DNA of 64,000 nt from Treponema bryantii. GTDB taxonomy: Bacteria; Spirochaetota; Spirochaetia; Treponematales; Treponemataceae. Under the pieces are notes generated by a model that was given only the letters and a program-made list of their open reading frames with translations, did no database searches and was not told where the DNA came from. A program made the translations under genes and the position numbers. Positions 59,747 to 64,000 of this stretch are shown here, piece after piece; positions within the stretch are counted from its first letter, which is position 1, and every line of letters starts with the position of its first letter. The stretch is from NCBI RefSeq assembly GCF_036492245.1, contig NZ_AP025286.1, forward strand, positions 3,038,001-3,102,000, read 5' to 3'.

Positions 59747-60622
59747 ATGAACGATAAAATCAATTCTATTGGTGAAGCGGCAAGTAATGCTGCTAATGAT
59801 ATTTTCTTTGATAAAACTACATCGTTTTTCAGCTGGATAAAGACTTTTCTTACATGGGAAAATCTTTTTAGATTGATAGGAAGCCTTCTGATTCTTTTCA
59901 TAATATGGCTGGCGTTCCGTCTCATAGCCAAGGCTATCCGCCGTGTACCGGAATCAAAACTCCCGGCTCAGAGAGCAGCAATAGTCGTTAAATTCCTTCG
60001 TTATATATGTTATGTAGTCATTGTACTTTATGTACTCGGACTTTTCGGAATCAATCTTAAAGCCATCTGGGGAGCTGCAGGAATTGCCGGAGTTGCAATC
60101 GGTTTTGCTGCACAGACTTCAGTAAGCAATCTTATCAGCGGACTTTTCGTTTTGACAGAAGGTTCCATCCACGTTGGAGATACAATCATTGTTGGTGATG
60201 TAACCGGTATTGTTGATGAAGTAAAACTTCTTTCTATCCGTGTTCATACCTTTGATAATCAGATGGTTCGTATTCCGAACTCTACAATTATCAACAGCAA
60301 TCTTACAAATAACTCATATCACAATAAGCGCCGCTGGACAGTAAAGGTTGGCGTTGATTATTCAACTGATATGAATCTCGCAATTGAAACCTTAAAAAAG
60401 GCTCCTGCGCTCTGCCCTACAGTTTTGAAGGACCCGGAACCAACAGTCTGGTTTGACGGTTTTGATTCAAGCAGTATAAATCTTGTTGTTGCAGTCTGGT
60501 TTAAACCTGCTGATTTCCTTCAGACAAGAAATGACATCCACATTGCAATCAAAAAAGTACTGGATGAAGCAGGAATTTCTATTCCATTCAACCAGCTTGA
60601 TGTAAAGATTAAAAATGCGTAA
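59747..60622 (+). CDS. mscS: Small-conductance mechanosensitive channel (MscS family)
   Basis: A 291-residue membrane protein. Helices at about 43-60 and 84-103, then the pore helix AIWGAAGIAGVAIGFAAQTSVSNLISGLFVL with the Gly/Ala packing typical of MscS TM3. The cytoplasmic beta domain has GDTIIVGDVTGIVDEVKLLSIRVHTFDNQMVRIPNSTIINSNLTN. Releases solutes on hypo-osmotic shock. It overlaps the next gene by eight bases, suggesting coupled expression. Confidence 0.94.
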   Translation: MNDKINSIGEAASNAANDIFFDKTTSFFSWIKTFLTWENLFRLIGSLLILFIIWLAFRLIAKAIRRVPESKLPAQRAAIVVKFLRYICYVVIVLYVLGLFGINLKAIWGAAGIAGVAIGFAAQTSVSNLISGLFVLTEGSIHVGDTIIVGDVTGIVDEVKLLSIRVHTFDNQMVRIPNSTIINSNLTNNSYHNKRRWTVKVGVDYSTDMNLAIETLKKAPALCPTVLKDPEPTVWFDGFDSSSINLVVAVWFKPADFLQTRNDIHIAIKKVLDEAGISIPFNQLDVKIKNA

Positions 60623-61724
60623 TTACTACGCACAATACGACTGGGAGACAATGCTGAAACAGCATGCCCCAGTCAAATATGATATTTCCGAATATTTTGA
60701 AATCCTCTGCCCAAAATCTGATTATCCTGATTTTTTAGACAGGTATATAAAACTGCCGGTTATGCAGCGTCTGGCTGGAGTTGGTCTGCTTTGCGGAACC
60801 GACTGGACACCTCTTTACAGAAACCGATTTTTTTATTCCCGCCTCGACCATAGCAAAGGTGTTGCACTGATTGTCTGGCATTTTACACATGATAAGGCCC
60901 AGACTATAGCAGGACTTTTGCACGATATTTCAACACCAGTTTTTTCTCATGTATCTGATTTTCGTAAGGGAGATATGCTGACACAAACAGCGACTGAAGA
61001 ACCAACCGCACAAATAATCCGCGGAGACGCAGAATTAGGCCGCCTGCTTGCAGAAGATGATCTGACTCCCGCTCAGGTTGAAGATTATCATATTTACCCG
61101 ATAGCCGATAACGAGATTCCACAACTCAGTGCAGACCGCCTTGAATATATGTTTCCTTCCGGAATGGCTCTGGATGGAAGCTGGACAATGGATGAAATCC
61201 GCCGCTGTTATAATGATCTGATAATTCTGAAAAATGAAGATGGACAGGATGAACTCGGCTTTCAGCATGTTGAAATTGCAGAACTTTATTGCGAACACTT
61301 TTGTATGATAGGTCATATTCTTCAGTTGAATGAAAACAAACTTGCACTTCATCTTCTTGGACAGATTATAAACCTTGCTGAAAAAGAAGGTGTTCTTAGT
61401 GAAGAAGATTTTATGACACTGAGTGAAAAGGAAGTAATGGAGAGGCTGGACGCGGTGGTTGAGTGTCCACGCATCGGATGTACCGAAACCACTTTATTAC
61501 CTCGCCTATATAAAACATTCCGCACCATGACGTCTATTGAGCATATCGAAGAGCCGATGGATGAAAAGGAATATTTCTGTATCAACCTGAAGGTAAAGCA
61601 GAGATATATAAACCCTCTCGTTAATGGGCATCGGCTCTCTGAGGTCTCAGAAAAAGCCCGCCGCATTATCGAAGACTTCAAAACCTACAGCGACACTCCG
61701 TATGGTTGCGTGAAGCTCGTTTAA
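60615..61724 (+). CDS. HD-domain phosphohydrolase
   Basis: A 369-residue soluble protein. The metal site is formed by FYSRLDHSKGVALIVWHF (His), GLLHDISTPVFSH (HD pair) and a later Asp (LSADRLEYMF). The layout matches HD hydrolases related to dGTPase/SAMHD1-like or YfbR-like enzymes, but the substrate is unknown. The C-terminal 150 residues are helical and without recognised motif. It begins inside the mscS 3' end and is followed by yhbY after 17 bases. Confidence 0.8.
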   Translation: MRNYYAQYDWETMLKQHAPVKYDISEYFEILCPKSDYPDFLDRYIKLPVMQRLAGVGLLCGTDWTPLYRNRFFYSRLDHSKGVALIVWHFTHDKAQTIAGLLHDISTPVFSHVSDFRKGDMLTQTATEEPTAQIIRGDAELGRLLAEDDLTPAQVEDYHIYPIADNEIPQLSADRLEYMFPSGMALDGSWTMDEIRRCYNDLIILKNEDGQDELGFQHVEIAELYCEHFCMIGHILQLNENKLALHLLGQIINLAEKEGVLSEEDFMTLSEKEVMERLDAVVECPRIGCTETTLLPRLYKTFRTMTSIEHIEEPMDEKEYFCINLKVKQRYINPLVNGHRLSEVSEKARRIIEDFKTYSDTPYGCVKLV

Positions 61725-61741
61725 TCACTAAAATAGAGCAC

Positions 61742-62053
61742 ATGATTGAATTAACCAGTAAACAGAGAAAATATCTCGAAAAAGAAGCACATGACCTTCA
61801 GCCGGTTGTAATTGTTGGTGGCGCCGGACTTACAGAGGGTGTTATTCAGATGGTAGACAATTCTCTTGCTTCTCATGAACTCATCAAAGTAAAGTTCAAC
61901 GAATATAAAGACGAAGTAAAAGAACTCACAGCAGAAACCTGTGAAAAATGTAATGCTACACTTGTCCGAATTATCGGATTTACAGCAATACTCTACCGCG
62001 AGGCAGAACAGCCGGAAGACCGCGCTTATTCAGCTGCACTCAAAAAGTGCTAA
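61742..62053 (+). CDS. yhbY: YhbY-type RNA-binding protein (CRM domain)
   Basis: A 103-residue protein: LTSKQRKYLEKEAHDLQPVVIVGGAGLTEGVIQMVDNSLASHELIKVKF and IIGFTAILYREAE match the CRM domain of YhbY, which associates with pre-50S ribosomes. Start ATG 61742; upstream codons lie in the preceding gene's end. The family's GxxG loop reads GGAGLT. The last four bases overlap the stop of the convergent membrane protein gene. Confidence 0.92.
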   Translation: MIELTSKQRKYLEKEAHDLQPVVIVGGAGLTEGVIQMVDNSLASHELIKVKFNEYKDEVKELTAETCEKCNATLVRIIGFTAILYREAEQPEDRAYSAALKKC

Positions 62054-62910
62054 TTCTGACTCTGGCGTCCATATACCCAGCGTACAATCGCCAGAGCAAA
62101 CTTCATCTGGCTTTCTGGCAGGAAGATATAATATTTCTGTTCCGTCGGAGAGCTGGAGGTAAGTTGCATAACACTGTTGGAAATTGACAGCACGGCAGTA
62201 AGAGCAGAGATTGGAATCTCTGAAGTGCCAGTTTTTGAAAAAATTACCACACGCTGATCAGTTACAACAAAATCCCCTTCATTATCCTTTTGAACAGTTT
62301 CAGTTGCATACAGAATTTTTTCACCCTGATTTGCCTTTAGACGCAGAAAGTGAACAAGCGGCATTTTTGAATCATCTGTTAATGGCAGCTTGTAAAGATT
62401 AGTATCTACATAAGGATTTTCATAATCTTCTTTCTTTCCAGCTGAACGGAAATTACGCCATAAAATCAAGATCATTACAATTACGAAAAACAGAAAGAAA
62501 TAGAAACCGCGGCCAAGTGTACGACCACTCTGTTTCTTTACAGAACGCGGAACACGTTCTTCTTCAGGCTCTGATTTTTCTGAATCTGATTTCTGTTTTT
62601 TATCTGAAGCAGGAGATACTTTCTTTTCTTTTTTTGATGGACGACCTGGAGTTGCAGGAGCATCATAAGCTGTTTCACCACCGGAATATTTAAACGGAAG
62701 AGAAACACCGCCAGTGTTATAAGAAGGTTCGAGAAGAAGTACAAAAGCAACAATCGCAACATACAAAAGAGAACCTGCTGCAGTAATAATTATTTTACGC
62801 TTTTTCTTCCAGGAGGTCTGAAACCACATGAGGGAAAGTCCAATTGGAATAAGAAGAATTGAACAAAAACAAGCTATTGTAATGATTGAAAAGACTTTAT
62901 TTCTTTGCAT
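62050..62910 (-). CDS. Membrane protein with disordered middle and PH-like C-terminal domain
   Basis: A 286-residue protein: two N-terminal helices (about 7-29 and 40-61), a charged low-complexity region (about 80-130, Lys/Ser/Glu-rich), a third helix (about 135-152) and a soluble domain (about 170-286) with HFLRLKANQGEKILYATETV, GDFVVTDQRVVIFSKTGTSEIP and ISALTAVLSISNS, resembling bacterial PH (bPH) domains. Function unknown. It starts 37 bases inside the end of the ABC ATPase gene and so may be its operon partner. Confidence 0.65.
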   Translation of the reverse strand: MQRNKVFSIITIACFCSILLIPIGLSLMWFQTSWKKKRKIIITAAGSLLYVAIVAFVLLLEPSYNTGGVSLPFKYSGGETAYDAPATPGRPSKKEKKVSPASDKKQKSDSEKSEPEEERVPRSVKKQSGRTLGRGFYFFLFFVIVMILILWRNFRSAGKKEDYENPYVDTNLYKLPLTDDSKMPLVHFLRLKANQGEKILYATETVQKDNEGDFVVTDQRVVIFSKTGTSEIPISALTAVLSISNSVMQLTSSSPTEQKYYIFLPESQMKFALAIVRWVYGRQSQN

Positions 62911-63662
62911 TCGAAATCAACTCCAAATGTATACTTTAAATTCTCTGTATTCATTATATCAGATGGAGCGCCGGAAAGCACGGATTTTTTTGGAGGAAGC
63001 AGAATGATTCTGTCGGCAAAACGAGCAGCTAAGTTGATGTCGTGGACGGTCGCGAGAACTCCGAGATTTTTGGAATGGGCAGTGTCGCGAAGCAGCTGCA
63101 TAAGATGCGGCTCGTAAACATAGTCGAGGTTTGCGGCCGGTTCGTCGAGGAGAAGAAACTTCGGAGTCTGAGCAAGTGCACGGGCAAGACGGACCTTCTG
63201 GAATTCTCCGCCGGAAAGGCTGTGAATGTACCGGTCTGTAAACAGAGAAAGACCAAGGTCCGCAAGAACACCATCGGCAATTTTATAATCCGCGGCGGAA
63301 TAATGCCCGCTTCGAGTATATACATACCGGCCCTGAAGTACATAATCACGAACCTTAAAATCCCACTCCGAGTATTCGTTCTGCTGCATATAGGCAATAA
63401 TACGAGCACATTCACGGCGAGACAGTTTTGAGACTTCAGCTACGCTCTGGTTATCTGAATTCACCCACTTTATTTCCCCTTTTACTTTTAAGGCCGAATC
63501 CTTCACACCAGCCATCACGCTCAGCAAAGTAGATTTCCCCGCCCCGTTTGGTCCACAAAGACAAACAAACTTACCCTGCTGCAACGAAAAATTTATATCC
63601 CTTAAAACTTCTTTGTCACCATAACTTGCCGAAAGTTTTTTAATTTCAAAGCTCTCACTCAT
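62874..63662 (-). CDS. FecE/BtuD-type ABC transporter ATPase
   Basis: A 262-residue ATPase for uptake of iron-siderophore, heme or cobalamin. It has LCGPNGAGKSTLLSVMAGV (Walker A), IAYMQQNEYSEW (Q-loop), HSLSGGEFQKVRLARALAQ (signature), FLLLDEPAANLDY (Walker B) and LATVHDINLAARFADRI (His switch). Start ATG 63662 after GGAGG (six bases). It overlaps the stop of the FecCD permease gene by four bases. Substrate not decidable without the binding protein, which lies outside the window. Confidence 0.92.
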   Translation of the reverse strand: MSESFEIKKLSASYGDKEVLRDINFSLQQGKFVCLCGPNGAGKSTLLSVMAGVKDSALKVKGEIKWVNSDNQSVAEVSKLSRRECARIIAYMQQNEYSEWDFKVRDYVLQGRYVYTRSGHYSAADYKIADGVLADLGLSLFTDRYIHSLSGGEFQKVRLARALAQTPKFLLLDEPAANLDYVYEPHLMQLLRDTAHSKNLGVLATVHDINLAARFADRIILLPPKKSVLSGAPSDIMNTENLKYTFGVDFECKEIKSFQSLQ

Positions 63663-64000
63663 TTTCTTCCTCCAAGACACAATGCCAGGAAAAATGGCAC
63701 ACCGAGAATTGATGTAATAATTCCGGCAGGAAGCTCACCCGGTGCAATAATCACACGAGCTAAAGTATCAGAAAGCAGCAGTAATGCTGCACCAAAAATC
63801 ATACTGAAAGGAACCAGAGTACGTGCCTTAGGCCCAAGAAACTTGCGGACAATATGAGGAGCCATAAGTCCAACAAAACCGATAGTTCCTCCTGCACACA
63901 CTGCAGCACTAACAGCAAGAGCTCCGCAAAGTAATACAAGAACACGGAGTCTGTCTACTTCCACTCCGAGCGCGGCTGCTGATTTTTCGCCTCCGGTAAG
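63659..64000 (-). CDS. FecCD-type ABC transporter permease, C-terminal part (partial)
   Basis: The last 113 codons of a permease whose start is beyond position 64000; the frame stays open to the edge. It includes GEKSAAALGVEVDRLR, GGTIGFVGLMAPHIVRKFLGP, LLLLSDTLARVI and ELPAGIITSILGVPFFLALCLGG, the conserved C-terminal blocks of the FecCD/BtuC family. Forms the membrane pore with the adjacent ATPase. Confidence 0.93.
   Translation of the reverse strand, partial: LTGGEKSAAALGVEVDRLRVLVLLCGALAVSAAVCAGGTIGFVGLMAPHIVRKFLGPKARTLVPFSMIFGAALLLLSDTLARVIIAPGELPAGIITSILGVPFFLALCLGGRK

Noticed and set aside
1-64000. CRISPR array, tRNA or rRNA genes, prophage or transposase genes
   Set aside because: No regularly spaced direct repeats, no cloverleaf-like GC-rich segments in the gaps, and no integrase, transposase or phage structural motifs were seen.

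Overview
The window looks like a chromosomal segment of a low-to-mid GC anaerobic spirochaete, most likely a gut or rumen type Treponema. This is an inference from gene content: a lipoprotein built of tandem formylglycine-generating-enzyme (FGE/SUMF1) domains, LL-diaminopimelate aminotransferase (DapL), type III glutamine synthetase, the NfnAB transhydrogenase, phosphoketolase, several c-di-GMP proteins (EAL, HD-GYP, PilZ-like) and a dCache chemoreceptor. No rRNA, tRNA, CRISPR array, prophage or transposase gene was recognised.

Layout. 1-5 kb: phosphoketolase (cut by the window edge), a divergent EAL phosphodiesterase and an iron-sulfur aldo/keto reductase. 5-20 kb is a nitrogen-assimilation block: glutamate synthase large subunit, an HD-GYP protein, asparagine synthetase B, a two-domain FGE lipoprotein, an Amt-PII fusion and glutamine synthetase III. 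20-29.5 kb: a hydrolase, O-acetylhomoserine sulfhydrylase with a cysteine-containing leader ORF, a thioesterase, an ECF transporter (T, fused A-A, S) and the aromatic genes aroG-like and pheA. 29.8-33.7 kb: a membrane redox operon (CcdA/SafE-like, NapH-like polyferredoxin, anchored TPR protein) followed by a LytTR/DUF3021 regulatory pair. 33.7-46.6 kb: dapF-dapL, carA, a chemoreceptor on the opposite strand, carB-pyrG and nfnA-nfnB. 46.7-64 kb: a beta-barrel/lipoprotein pair, Tex, a PilZ-like protein, a symporter, MgtC, a CBM48 protein, MetK, Nth, MscS, an HD hydrolase, YhbY and an iron/B12-type ABC transporter cut by the window end.

Three layers of non-coding structure stand out. (1) Many biosynthesis genes (gltB, asnB, glnA, amt, dapF, carA, carB, pheA) start with a good sigma70-type promoter and/or a terminator-like hairpin plus U-tract just upstream of the Shine-Dalgarno. 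gltB, glnA and amt carry tandem hairpins, and several share a CGGCAAWGAGGUCG-like 5' segment. This looks like one coordinated attenuation regulon for glutamine/ammonium-linked metabolism. (2) Short palindromic dispersed repeats occur between genes and also inside genes in frame: one family lies in both gltB and carA, another in the linker of the fused ECF ATPase. (3) The FGE lipoprotein at 13.4-15.8 kb has two cassettes whose base and codon use and conserved ends look like variable regions of a diversity-generating retroelement acting in trans; no reverse transcriptase is in the window.

All calls come from reading the sequence and from memory of protein families. No database search or folding computation was run.
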